Assembly (NCBI RefSeq): GCF_030323865.1
Contig: NZ_CP066362.1
Location: 4,154,001 to 4,218,000 of the forward strand
Source: Pseudarthrobacter defluvii
Lineage (GTDB): Bacteria > Actinomycetota > Actinomycetes > Actinomycetales > Micrococcaceae
DNA: 64,000 bases
Direction of reading: 5' to 3'
Below, one piece after another: positions 26,282 through 35,445 of the stretch; position 1 is the first letter of the stretch, and every line of letters begins with the position of its first letter. The notes under the pieces were generated by a model that did no database searches, was not told the DNA's origin, and saw only the letters and a program-made list of their open reading frames with translations. The position numbers and the translations under genes are program-made.

Positions 26282-27838
26282 GTGACAGGCAAACACGAGA
26301 TCAACAGCGATGGCTCCATCGCAGGAATGGGAGTGCGCGACTATGTGCGCGTGGCTCGGCTCTACTGGCGCTCCATCGCGGTCGTGACCGTCCTTGTTAC
26401 CGCCCTGGTAACCCTTTGGGCGGCCCTTCAGCCGCGTACCTACGCCGCGGAATCCAGCGCCCTTGTGCTCACCGTGGGTTCGGACAGCGTCAACACACTC
26501 CTGACCGGTGATGCCCTGGCGAAGTCCAAAATCAAGAACTACGAGTCGATCGCGGAATCCCGGCTCATCGCAGATCAGGTCATCGCAGCGGTGGGCTTGA
26601 ATACCACCGCTGACGCCCTGCTCCCCAGCGTTTCAGTCAACGTCCCCGTGGATACGGCAGAAATTCGCATCACTGCCACGTCTCCGGACCCGCTCATGGC
26701 TCAGCGGGTGGCTGATGCATGGGTCACCGAGCTGGCCAAAAGGGTGCAGCTGCTCGAAAGCTCCGTTACCGCCGGCCAACCAACCCCTCCGGCCCTCCCG
26801 GTAGGCCTGGTTCCCCTCGATAAAGCGGCCCTTCCTACGGCACCAATTTCCCCTAACATCAGACTCGCTCTCCTGTTCGGCGCAGTTGGTGGCCTTCTCC
26901 TGGCCTACGCCGCAGCACTCCTCCGCCATCATCTGGACCGCAGGCTGCGCAGCTCCACCGAGATCGAGCGCCTCTTCGACGTTCCCGTGATCGGGACTCT
27001 TCCCTATGACCCGGATATCAGCGGAGTCCTAAAGGTACTGGGCACCGAGCGGCACAAACTTACACAGGCAGGAGAACGGAACCGTGCCTTTGTCGAGGCC
27101 CTCCGGGCGCTGAGGACCAACCTTAAGTTTCTCGATGTTGACCACCGTCCCCGCATCATCCTGGTAACCAGTCCGATGACTTCCGACGGCAAGTCAACCG
27201 TGGCCAGCAACCTGGCAGTAACGATGGCAGCTACCGGTGAGCCTGTCGTCGTCGTCGATGGAGACCTCCGTCGTCCCCGAATCGCTGGTGCCTTCAACCT
27301 CGTTCCGGGGGTCGGGGTGACCAATGTACTCAGCGGGCAAGCCCAACTGGTCGATGTGATCCAAGCCCCGACAGTCCTGTCGAACCTTTCGATCGTGGGC
27401 TCCGGGCCAACCCCGCCCAACCCGAGCGAACTGCTGGGCACAAATGCCATGAAGCAATTGCTGAGCACCCTTGCAGCCGGAGCCACCGTACTGATTGACG
27501 CTCCCCCTTTGCTGCCCGTCACAGACGCTGCAGTTCTGTCGAGCGCCGCGGATGGGGTGATCGTGGTGGCCAGGGCCGGTCAAACCACACGCGATGAATT
27601 TGAAAGGTCCCTCAGGGCACTTCAGAAGGTCCAGGCCCCGGTCCTCGGAGCGATCTTCAACTGCGTTCCGACCAAAGGTGTGGATTCCTACGCGTACTAC
27701 GGTGCCTACACTGCCTCGCCGGAAGCTGCCACTTCAGGGAGTGCCGGCAGGGGTGTTGAGGGTGATCGGCGGAGGACGGAAGAGGACGGTGCCGAAACCC
27801 GGGACCGATTTCCCAAGGAAAGCCGGAAAGCGTCGTAG
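26282..27838 (+). CDS. Wzz-type chain-length regulator fused to BY-kinase (CpsC/CpsD or Wzc-like)
   Basis: 518 residues from GTG 26282 (GGGAAGGA upstream; an earlier GTG at 26252 is less well placed). Two membrane segments at about 31-49 and 195-213 flank an extracytoplasmic Wzz domain. The cytoplasmic kinase has Walker A SDGKST (about 300-305), Walker A' VVVVDGD (about 322-328) and Walker B VLIDAPP (D406). The tail holds a tyrosine cluster at 470-476 (YAYYGAY), the likely autophosphorylation site. It controls polymer length and export in Wzx/Wzy systems. It carries promoter B. Confidence 0.94.
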   Translation: MTGKHEINSDGSIAGMGVRDYVRVARLYWRSIAVVTVLVTALVTLWAALQPRTYAAESSALVLTVGSDSVNTLLTGDALAKSKIKNYESIAESRLIADQVIAAVGLNTTADALLPSVSVNVPVDTAEIRITATSPDPLMAQRVADAWVTELAKRVQLLESSVTAGQPTPPALPVGLVPLDKAALPTAPISPNIRLALLFGAVGGLLLAYAAALLRHHLDRRLRSSTEIERLFDVPVIGTLPYDPDISGVLKVLGTERHKLTQAGERNRAFVEALRALRTNLKFLDVDHRPRIILVTSPMTSDGKSTVASNLAVTMAATGEPVVVVDGDLRRPRIAGAFNLVPGVGVTNVLSGQAQLVDVIQAPTVLSNLSIVGSGPTPPNPSELLGTNAMKQLLSTLAAGATVLIDAPPLLPVTDAAVLSSAADGVIVVARAGQTTRDEFERSLRALQKVQAPVLGAIFNCVPTKGVDSYAYYGAYTASPEAATSGSAGRGVEGDRRRTEEDGAETRDRFPKESRKAS

Positions 27839-27888
27839 CCCGCCGGGAACTATCTGAAGTGCTTCGAACGGGAAACAGGAGAAAGTAG

Positions 27889-29031
27889 ATGCCCAAAACT
27901 GTCGCAGTTGTCGGCACCCGCGGCTATCCAAGCTACTACGGCGGTTTTGAAACCGCCGTCAGGAAGATCGCCCCCTTTCTGGCTGGCAAAGGTTGGGATG
28001 TCAACGTTTATTGCCGCCCGGGTGCCACCAAAGATGACGATGACACCCGCGATCCCCGCGTCCGGACCACCACGACCCCGGGTTTGGAACGAAAGTCGCT
28101 TAGTACCCTGTCATTCGGCCTCACGGCGGTCCTTCACAGCATCCATGAAAGTCCAGACGTCGCGTTGGTTATGAACGTGGCCAACGGTTTCTGGCTGCCC
28201 TTGCTAAAACTGCGCGGCATTCCAACTGTCGTCAACGTTGACGGCATCGAATGGGAACGTGCCAAGTGGAATGGTTTTGCAAAGTTCGTCTTTAAGCTTG
28301 GGGCGCGCCTAACCGCCCGGTTTGGAGATGTCCTGGTCAGCGATTCGCTTGAGATACAGCGGCGCTGGAAAGAGGATTTCGGCCGCTCCTCCCTGTTTAT
28401 CCCCTACGGGGGCGAAGTCCCGGAGCCCTTGGAAGTTGTCCCGGGCCTGGAACACGACTCCTATGTCCTTATGGTGGCCCGGTTTGTCCCCGAAAATACG
28501 GTGTCGGAGTTCTTCAGGGCAGTAGAGGACATCGCCGGTGAGCGTCCAGTGGTCATCGTGGGATCCAGCGGATACGGAGGTCCCCTGGACGAGGACGCAA
28601 AAGAGTTGAGTGACCGCCATCCGAACGTCACCTGGCTCGGGCACCTCAGCGACGACAAGAAGCTGCTGTCACTGTGGCAGCACGCCGGCGTCTACTTCCA
28701 CGGGCACAGCGTAGGGGGTACAAATCCAGCCTTGGTCCAGGCTATGGCCTGCGGAGCACCAGTGGTCGCGCGGCGGACCGCGTACAACAGCGAAGTCCTC
28801 GACACTTCGGAACATCTGGTGGATCCGCATCCGGCGGACATCGCAAAAGCCCTTCGACGCATGCTGTCGGACGACGAGCTCCGTTCAAGGGCGAGGACCG
28901 CAAACATGCAGCGGGCCGCTTTGCAGTACAACTGGGACGATGTTTGCGGGCGTTACGAGCAGGCACTTATGACGGCGACGGCGCCGGCGTCAAAGAAGAC
29001 AATCCCGTTGGCAGTCGGGAAGGCCACATGA
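27889..29031 (+). CDS. GT4-family glycosyltransferase with DUF1972 N-terminus (rhamnosyltransferase-like)
   Basis: 380 residues from ATG 27889 with AGGAG 8 nt upstream. The opening VAVVGTRGYPSYYGGFETAVRKIAPFL is the DUF1972 signature; members such as WchF/Cps2T transfer rhamnose to the first sugar of capsule repeats. The C-terminal GT4 half includes LMVARFVPENTVSEF, GSSGYGGP, and the donor-binding HSVGGTNPALVQAMACGAPVVA. It probably adds the second sugar to the lipid-linked primer. Rhamnose as donor is a family-based guess; no rhamnose synthesis genes occur in the window. Confidence 0.92.
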   Translation: MPKTVAVVGTRGYPSYYGGFETAVRKIAPFLAGKGWDVNVYCRPGATKDDDDTRDPRVRTTTTPGLERKSLSTLSFGLTAVLHSIHESPDVALVMNVANGFWLPLLKLRGIPTVVNVDGIEWERAKWNGFAKFVFKLGARLTARFGDVLVSDSLEIQRRWKEDFGRSSLFIPYGGEVPEPLEVVPGLEHDSYVLMVARFVPENTVSEFFRAVEDIAGERPVVIVGSSGYGGPLDEDAKELSDRHPNVTWLGHLSDDKKLLSLWQHAGVYFHGHSVGGTNPALVQAMACGAPVVARRTAYNSEVLDTSEHLVDPHPADIAKALRRMLSDDELRSRARTANMQRAALQYNWDDVCGRYEQALMTATAPASKKTIPLAVGKAT

Positions 29032-30920
29032 CCATTGCTGACCTGGCCGCCGTGGTGGTCCACCACCGCAGCTACCAGACCCTGGGAGCGACCCTGGCCG
29101 CTCTGGTTGCCGGTGGTGTGGCCCCGGACCGGCTCCTCGTGGTGGACAACAGTGAAGAACCCGGCCGCCGGACCGAAGTGGAGAAGCTCCTGCCTCCGGG
29201 CGCGCAGGCCATCTACTGCGACAACGCAGGGTACGGCGCAGCAGTCAACCGCGGAGCGGCCTGGCATGAGGAAAACACCCAAGGATGGCGATACCTGCTT
29301 GTTGCCACCCATGAGACCACGCCCGAGGGCGATTGCCTCGCCGTCCTCCGCAGCACCCTCGCCGAAGATCCCGGGACAGCGGTGGCTGGACCTGTCCTGG
29401 TCACCGGCGATGATGGGAAGACATTCTGGTCGCAGGGCGGTTACCTCACCAAGGTGCTGGGGTTGCCGCGCCACCATGGGCACCTGGCGGTGAGGTCTGA
29501 AAATCGGACCACTGACGGCCCGCATCCAGTTGCTTGGCTTGACGGCGCGTTCCTGATGTTCCGCCGCGGCATCCTGTCCCGGCATCCCATCGATGAAACG
29601 TATTTCCTGTACATGGAGGAAACAGACCACCACCAGACCCTCCGGCGCCATGGTTGGAAAGTGACAGTGAACCCGCAGGCCTTCGCCTGGCAACACTCGA
29701 ACGGGGTCCCGCCGTTCTACCTCACGCGAAACATCCAGATCTTCCACGCCAAGCACGGGTCACGATTCCAGGCCCAGGCATCCGCGCCGTACCTTTTCGC
29801 ACGGTCGGTTGCCCGGGACCTCATCAAGCACCACCGAGCCGCCACGCTCGGCCCTATGCTGGCCGGGCTCCGTTCCGGCCGGCCTTTGGCGGCTGCTGCC
29901 CGTGCCAAGGAACCGGGCGGCGTTGTGATCGTCAACCCGCTTGGAGGGGCCCTGGCGCACTACACTCAGGCGTTGCATCAACATGTTTTGGCAGCAGGGA
30001 TTGGGGCGCGCGTCAGAGCCCTGGATGAGCCGTCCGTTTCCGGCCAGCACCGCCTTACGTGGCTTCTGGAATACCTGGAACTGCTGGGCTCAGAGGGGTG
30101 GTACCGACGCGGCCGCAGTGTTCGGCCCCGTATCCTGCTTACCTGGCCGGTTTTGGGTTTCTGGGACCTTTTCCTGGTCAAAGTGCTGTGCGGCGGTTCC
30201 TCGTGGGTGGTCTATCACGATCCGGACCCCCTGGTCAGGTCAGTGGGAAGCGGCCGGGCGGCTTCCGCTCTCATGAGCAAAATGAGGGGCCGGCCTGAAA
30301 CACTCGTACACAGCCAGGCAGCCGCCGAAGCCATGCGCGGCAAGGGCTTCACGAACGGACTAACAGTGGTACCCCATCCGGTGGTCCCCCATTCATCAAA
30401 GCAGCCGTTTGTGGGGCCTGATGAGCATGACCCCAGTCGCCGTCCCCGGGTGCGCGTCCTGGGGCAGTTCAAGCGCGACAGGGATCTCGACCTTTTGGTG
30501 GCTCTGGCCCGCCGCCTGGGGACCAGCTACGACTTTGAAATCATTGGTCGTGGCTGGCCACCGGTCGAAGGATGGCGGGTGGATGCGCGGTTCGTCCCCG
30601 AAGACGAACTGAACCATGTGATTGCCGGCAGCGCGGTCATCCTCATTCCCTACAAACGGTTCTTCCAGAGCGGGATCGCCATCCGGGCCCTTGAGCACGC
30701 CGTGCCGGTAGTGGGGCGTGCCGAAACGAGCCTGGGCGATCTCTTTGGGCCGCAATCACCGCTGCTGGTCAGCGGCAACAGCGGTCCCGATAACGACGTC
30801 CAGGCATGGTGCAGGGCGATTGAATTCGCCGTAGAGCACGGACAGGCGGAAGCTTCCACGGCCGCAGCTGCTTTCCACCGCCAAGCAGCACGGGAGTGGG
30901 CGCTTCTCGTGGCCCGTTGA
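29028..30920 (+). CDS. Two-domain glycosyltransferase: GT2 fused to a GT4-like domain
   Basis: 630 residues from ATG 29028 (ATGA overlap with the upstream stop; GGAAGG nearby). Residues about 5-300 form a GT2 rhamnosyltransferase-like domain (AAVVVHHRSYQTL, LLVVDNSE, GYGAAVNRGA, WLDGAFLMFRR). Residues about 305-630 resemble a GT-B enzyme: NPLGGALAHYTQALHQHVLA, a Rossmann-like RVRVLGQFKRDRDLDLLVAL, and IPYKRFFQSGIAIRALEHAVPVVG in the donor-site position. One chain may therefore add two sugars in sequence. It ends the rightward run, converging on the polymerase gene. Confidence 0.88.
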   Translation: MTIADLAAVVVHHRSYQTLGATLAALVAGGVAPDRLLVVDNSEEPGRRTEVEKLLPPGAQAIYCDNAGYGAAVNRGAAWHEENTQGWRYLLVATHETTPEGDCLAVLRSTLAEDPGTAVAGPVLVTGDDGKTFWSQGGYLTKVLGLPRHHGHLAVRSENRTTDGPHPVAWLDGAFLMFRRGILSRHPIDETYFLYMEETDHHQTLRRHGWKVTVNPQAFAWQHSNGVPPFYLTRNIQIFHAKHGSRFQAQASAPYLFARSVARDLIKHHRAATLGPMLAGLRSGRPLAAAARAKEPGGVVIVNPLGGALAHYTQALHQHVLAAGIGARVRALDEPSVSGQHRLTWLLEYLELLGSEGWYRRGRSVRPRILLTWPVLGFWDLFLVKVLCGGSSWVVYHDPDPLVRSVGSGRAASALMSKMRGRPETLVHSQAAAEAMRGKGFTNGLTVVPHPVVPHSSKQPFVGPDEHDPSRRPRVRVLGQFKRDRDLDLLVALARRLGTSYDFEIIGRGWPPVEGWRVDARFVPEDELNHVIAGSAVILIPYKRFFQSGIAIRALEHAVPVVGRAETSLGDLFGPQSPLLVSGNSGPDNDVQAWCRAIEFAVEHGQAEASTAAAAFHRQAAREWALLVAR

Positions 30921-30961
30921 AGGCCGCTGCCTCAGCCTCCGGGGCGCCTCAAACCAGCAGC

Positions 30962-32278
30962 TCAGCGCTCCAGAAGACCAAACAAAGGGTCCTCGACCCG
31001 GTGGCGGGCATGCCTCCGCGCCTGCGTCGGTACGCCAATGGCATTAGGGCGGCTTGCGATGATCGCCAGACCGACGAGCAGCCAGGTAACAGGGAAGAAA
31101 ACGGCATTTGAAAACAGGCTGCTCACAAGGGTGAAGAGCAGAAGTTGGCCGGAGATGCTGCGAACCCGTGCGAACGCCAGACCAACCAGGAAGACGATCA
31201 AGGGAACAGCAAATAGCGCGCCGTCCACCCACATGCCCAGGACCCAGTTGCTGGCAACGTTGTTTTGGGACTCGCCCAGGGTATCTATTTGGCCCCATAC
31301 GCCCACTCTGCCTGCAGCGCTTAGGCCATGTCCGTAAATGGGTATGGACGTGGCCAGTTGGAGGAGGGAATCATTTTGCCTGATCCGGGCCTGACCGGAA
31401 ATATCGTGCTCCTGCACGGTCCCTATCATGGTGGATGCCCGGGTTGTCACGTCCTCCTGCAGTTGGGGAATGGCCGACAAGGCCAGGACGGCAGCAACCG
31501 ACGCGATGACGACGGCGGCACGGCGCCCCCGCCGTGGTCCGCTCTCCGCAGTGTTGATGGCACCCCGGCTGCGTTGAATTACTGACGCCACCCCTGCGGC
31601 GGCGATACACACCAGGAGCGCAATCCAGGACGCCCGGGCCATGGCCAGGACAAAGACCGTCACGTTCGGCAGGAAGAAAACCACCTTCCACGCCCGGGCC
31701 ATGGAAAGCCGCCAACTCAGCAGCACCCCCGCACCCGAGAACATCCCCAGCCAATCAGGTTCCGGGTAGATCCCCGTGGGCCGCCCGATGGCGCTCACGT
31801 CCAGATGCCAGAGATCCATGGGGATGACATGGAATACCTGCAGCACGCCCACGATACTGCCAAAAGTTGAAACGACCAGCAGGCCCCAGAGCATGGCCGC
31901 CGCATCCCGGCGGCTGGATGCAAAAGTTATGAGCGCGGCCGATGCCGCAAGCCCCAGCAGCTGAAGTCCGAGAGTTGGGCTGTTGACCAGGTCACCCAGC
32001 AGCGTGGTTGAGGCCAACAGCAGCGCGGCGGCCAGCAACGCCGCAATGAGCCGGGGTGTGCCTCTGTTCCTTGCCCGGCCGGGCAACAAGACCCAGCCTA
32101 CGGCGAGGAACGTAAAGACATGGACCCTGAAAACCTGGACTGCAACGAGCCCTGCGGAAACACCCAGGAGGAACGCGAGAATCTGCCGGCGTCGCGGATG
32201 CGTAAGAACAGCCACCAAGCCCAGAACTACGGCAGCAAATGCCACCTCAAGGTACAGAGCCTGCGTGAACAGCCCCAT
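30962..32278 (-). CDS. Wzy-like O-antigen/EPS polymerase
   Basis: About 438 residues from ATG 32278 (GGGGG just upstream); an ATG at 32350 would add 24 residues without membrane character. The protein has roughly eleven hydrophobic segments and a large loop containing GRPTGIYPEPDWLGMF and later GQARIRQNDSLLQ...PIYGHGL, the O-antigen ligase/polymerase (Wzy_C) pattern. It would polymerise flipped repeat units outside the membrane. It is on the opposite strand from the rest of the rightward run and converges with the GT fusion gene with 41 bp between stops. Confidence 0.85.
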   Translation of the reverse strand: MGLFTQALYLEVAFAAVVLGLVAVLTHPRRRQILAFLLGVSAGLVAVQVFRVHVFTFLAVGWVLLPGRARNRGTPRLIAALLAAALLLASTTLLGDLVNSPTLGLQLLGLAASAALITFASSRRDAAAMLWGLLVVSTFGSIVGVLQVFHVIPMDLWHLDVSAIGRPTGIYPEPDWLGMFSGAGVLLSWRLSMARAWKVVFFLPNVTVFVLAMARASWIALLVCIAAAGVASVIQRSRGAINTAESGPRRGRRAAVVIASVAAVLALSAIPQLQEDVTTRASTMIGTVQEHDISGQARIRQNDSLLQLATSIPIYGHGLSAAGRVGVWGQIDTLGESQNNVASNWVLGMWVDGALFAVPLIVFLVGLAFARVRSISGQLLLFTLVSSLFSNAVFFPVTWLLVGLAIIASRPNAIGVPTQARRHARHRVEDPLFGLLER

Positions 32279-32421
32279 AAGCCCCCGCCCTTCCCTGACA
32301 GCCACGGCGCAACTGCGGCAAAGCCGGAGTGCGCCTGCAGGATCCTGCATTCTTACGGTAGGGGCCGGGTGACTGCAGGGACTAGGGCATCAGCCCGGGC
32401 ATGTGGCTACCCGCACGGACC

Positions 32422-32437
32422 TTTGTGGTGCCACAAA
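32422..32437. promoter_or_regulatory. Palindrome TTTGTGG-TG-CCACAAA upstream of the polymerase gene
   Basis: A perfect 7-2-7 inverted repeat lies between the polymerase gene start and the aminopeptidase stop. On the polymerase strand it contains CCACAAAGG, which matches the second box of EPS promoters A and B. A shared regulator site is possible but rests on one short match. Confidence 0.4.
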
Positions 32438-32446
32438 CCGCGGGAA

Positions 32447-33748
32447 CTACGCAGCCGTCCTGAAGAACAGTTCCGCCACGGCGGCCAGGCGCAGGGGATC
32501 CTCCACCCCGCACAGCTCACGCGCGGAGTGCATGGACAGCAGCGGCACGCCCACGTCCACCGTCCGGATCCCCAGCCGGGTTGCGGTGAGCGGGCCAATG
32601 GTGGAGCCGCAGGGCACCACGTTGTTGGACACGAATTCCTGGTACGGCACGCCGGCGTCACGGCACAGCCGGGCCCAGAAAGCATTGCCGAACGCGTCCG
32701 TGGCGTAGCGCTGGTTGGCGTTGATCTTCAGGAGCGGCCCGCCGTTCAGCACGGGGTGGTTGGCGGGGTCGTGCCGCTCGGGGTAGTTCGGGTGGACGGC
32801 GTGCCCGGCGTCGGCGGAGAGGCAGAACGACGCCGCCAGGGCCTGCCGCCGCTGGCTCAACGTTGCGCCCAGCCCGTCGGAGATGCGCACCAGCACGTCT
32901 TCAAGGATGGGTCCGCACGCGCCGGAGCGCGAGTTGGAGCCGATTTCCTCGTGGTCGAACGCGGCGAGGACGGCAATCGGGCCGTCGCTGGTGCCTGACC
33001 CGGCATGGGCAACCAGCGCCACAAGCCCGGCGTGTGTGGCCGAAAGGTTGTCCAGCCGCCCTGATGCGAAGAACTCCCCCTTGCCCCCGAAAACCGCGGG
33101 CTCCTGCGTGTCAGCAATGACGACGTCGTACCCGCCAATCTGCCCCGGATCGACGGAGGCGTCTGGAACCGAAGCTGCCAGCACACCCAGCAGGTCCGAA
33201 TCCGTTGGATTCCCCAGCCCCCATACCGGGTTCATGTGCCGCTGCTTGTCGAGGGTGAGCCCCTCATTCACGGCCCGGTCCAGGTGGATGGCCAGCTGCG
33301 GGAACCGGAGCAGGGGCCCGGTGGCGGCCAGGTGCTCGGTGCCATCCAGCATCACCAGCCGGCCCGCCAGCCGAAGCTCGCGGTCCAGCCAGGAATTCAG
33401 CAGCGGTCCGCCGTAGATTTCCACCCCGGCCTGAAGCCAGCCGTGCGAGCCGGTGGTGGGCCTGGGCTTGAGCTTGAACGACGGCGAATCGGTGTGCGCC
33501 CCCAGGATATTGAACCCCGTGGTCGGCCCAGCACCTTCGGGGACCACCCACGCGATCAGGGCACCGTCCCTGATGATGAAGAACGAACCCGGCCCGCCCT
33601 CCCACGGCTGCAGCTCATCCAGGCGGGTGAACCCTGCCTCCTCCAGCCGCCGGCCGCCTTCGTGCGCGGCGTGGAAGCTCGACGGCGATGCGCTGACATA
33701 GGCGCCAAGGTCCTGGATGTGGTCTGCGGCAGAGGAAGGCAAAGGCAT
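32447..33748 (-). CDS. apeB: M18 family aspartyl-type aminopeptidase
   Basis: 433 residues, the usual length for M18 enzymes. Metal and catalytic residues appear in the expected order: GAHTDSP (H85, D87), LDNL (D233), FDHEEIGS (E267/E268) and a C-terminal MHSARELCG. M18 aminopeptidases are cytosolic zinc dodecamers that remove N-terminal residues from peptides. ATG at 33748 fits the family start. It lies at the edge of the EPS locus and has no functional link to it. The gene name follows common actinobacterial usage. Confidence 0.95.
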   Translation of the reverse strand: MPLPSSAADHIQDLGAYVSASPSSFHAAHEGGRRLEEAGFTRLDELQPWEGGPGSFFIIRDGALIAWVVPEGAGPTTGFNILGAHTDSPSFKLKPRPTTGSHGWLQAGVEIYGGPLLNSWLDRELRLAGRLVMLDGTEHLAATGPLLRFPQLAIHLDRAVNEGLTLDKQRHMNPVWGLGNPTDSDLLGVLAASVPDASVDPGQIGGYDVVIADTQEPAVFGGKGEFFASGRLDNLSATHAGLVALVAHAGSGTSDGPIAVLAAFDHEEIGSNSRSGACGPILEDVLVRISDGLGATLSQRRQALAASFCLSADAGHAVHPNYPERHDPANHPVLNGGPLLKINANQRYATDAFGNAFWARLCRDAGVPYQEFVSNNVVPCGSTIGPLTATRLGIRTVDVGVPLLSMHSARELCGVEDPLRLAAVAELFFRTAA

Positions 33749-33770
33749 GGTCCCGAGTCTAGCGCCGCCC

Positions 33771-35174
33771 TTACTCGGCAGGCGCCGCTGTGGGTTCGGC
33801 TGCCACGGCCGGCTGGCGGGCGGCAGCGCCGTTCCGCCGGTAGCGGAGCACGCCGACCAGTACGACCACGGCAGCCAGGGCCAGGGAGAGCAGCAGTGAT
33901 TCCCGGGTGGATTCCACGATCACCATGCCGATGAGCAGGGCCACGATGCTGATGATCGCTGCCCAGGTGAGGTACGGGAACAGCCACATCTTCAGCTGCA
34001 GCTCCTTTGCCGCGGCTCCCATGCGGCGGCGGAGGACCAGCTGCGAGGCGGAGATGACCAGCCATACGAACAGGGCAATGGCGCCAGAGGTGTTCACCAG
34101 GAAGAGGAAGACGGTGTCCGGTGCGATGTAGTTCAGGCCGACGGTAACGAACCCGACCACGGTGGAGGCAAGGACGGCAGCGGCGGGAACTCCCCGGCTG
34201 GAGATTCGGGTCCATGAGCGCGGTGCGTCACCGCGGGTGGAGAGGGAAAACAGCATGCGGCTGGCCGTGTAGAGGCCGGAGTTCAGGCAGGACAGCACGG
34301 ATGTAAGCACCACGACGTCCATGATGGTTCCAGCGCCCGGGATGCCGAACAGTTCAATGACGGCCACGTACGGGCTCTTTGCCACGGAGGCGGAGTTCCA
34401 GGGGAGCAGGGTGACCACCACGGCGATGGAGCCGATGTAGAAGACCAGGATGCGCCACACGGTGGATTTCACTGCCTTCTTCACTGCATCCACCGGGTTT
34501 TCTGATTCGCCGGCTGCGATGGTGGCGATTTCAGCACCGAAGAAGGAGAAGACCACCACAAGGATGCCTGCCAGGACGGCGCCCGGGCCATTGGGCATAA
34601 AGCCGCCGTTGTTGATCAGGTTGCTCAGGCCCGGCGCGGGGACACCCGGGACGAGGCCCAGGATGGCGGCCGCACCGAAGAGGAGGAACAGGACGATGGC
34701 GGCGACCTTGATGGACGCGAACCAGAACTCGAACTCGCCGTACGACTTCACGGAACCGAGGTTGGTCAACGTCAGCAGCACCATGAGGGCAAGGGCCCAG
34801 ACCCACTGGTCGATGCCGGGCACCCAGCGGTGCATGATAGCCGCGCCGGCCGTGGCCTCGATGCCCAGGACGATGATCCAGAACCACGCGTAGAGCCAGC
34901 CGATGCTGAACCCTGCCCAGCGGCCAAGGGCCTTGTCCGCGTAGGTTGAGAACGAACCTGTTTCGGGGTTGGCGGCGGCCATCTCCCCCAGCATGCGCAT
35001 CACCAGGATCACCACCAGGCCTGCGGCGGCGTAGGCGATAAGGATGCCGGGGCCGGCCTGCTGGATGGCTGCCCCCGAGCCGACGAAAAGGCCCGCACCA
35101 ATCACGCCGGCGATGGCGATCATGGACAGGTGCCTGGGTTTCAGGGACTTTGAAAGTTGCTGGTCAGCATGCAT
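33771..35174 (-). CDS. Amino-acid permease of the APC superfamily
   Basis: 467 residues from ATG 35174 (AGGACGG upstream; the frame is open further upstream but without support). About twelve membrane segments are seen. The family signature appears as LKPRHLSMIAIAGVIGAGLFVGSGAAI followed by GPGILIAYAAAGLVVILVMRMLGEMA and the ETGSFSTYADKALG loop, as in GabP/ProY/AroP-type transporters. The C-terminal tail is Ala/Pro rich. It imports amino acids or GABA by cation symport; the exact substrate is not readable. Confidence 0.93.
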   Translation of the reverse strand: MHADQQLSKSLKPRHLSMIAIAGVIGAGLFVGSGAAIQQAGPGILIAYAAAGLVVILVMRMLGEMAAANPETGSFSTYADKALGRWAGFSIGWLYAWFWIIVLGIEATAGAAIMHRWVPGIDQWVWALALMVLLTLTNLGSVKSYGEFEFWFASIKVAAIVLFLLFGAAAILGLVPGVPAPGLSNLINNGGFMPNGPGAVLAGILVVVFSFFGAEIATIAAGESENPVDAVKKAVKSTVWRILVFYIGSIAVVVTLLPWNSASVAKSPYVAVIELFGIPGAGTIMDVVVLTSVLSCLNSGLYTASRMLFSLSTRGDAPRSWTRISSRGVPAAAVLASTVVGFVTVGLNYIAPDTVFLFLVNTSGAIALFVWLVISASQLVLRRRMGAAAKELQLKMWLFPYLTWAAIISIVALLIGMVIVESTRESLLLSLALAAVVVLVGVLRYRRNGAAARQPAVAAEPTAAPAE

Positions 35175-35405
35175 GGAAGCGCCGTCCTGTTGGGAAATAG
35201 CATGGGTTGAGCGACGTGCCGTGGTGGACACCGGCGGACCGTGTGATGCACCACATCGTCGTTTCACCCTAGGTCCGCCATTATCCGCCCTGCTTTGTGC
35301 AGTCCAACAGATCTGACTCCAGCCAACAGGACGGGCCTCCAAGCAGGAACCATCAGAAGCAAGAAAAGTTTCCTGTCAGGCATATTTGTCATGTGCCGGA
35401 AACCA

Positions 35406-35423
35406 CGCGCCCGCGTGGGCGCG
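35406..35423. terminator. GC-rich hairpin downstream of the ABC permease
   Basis: CGCGCCC (35406-35412) and GGGCGCG (35417-35423) form a compact stem with a 4-nt loop about 25 bp after the ancestral permease stop. There is no U-tract, so the role as terminator is tentative. Confidence 0.35.
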
Positions 35424-35445
35424 CGGCCGGAACAAAAGCCGCGGC

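Noticed and set aside
28674..29027. Upstream extension of the GT2-GT4 fusion gene
   Set aside because: Overlaps the DUF1972 glycosyltransferase in another frame; the ATGA overlap at 29028 marks the start.
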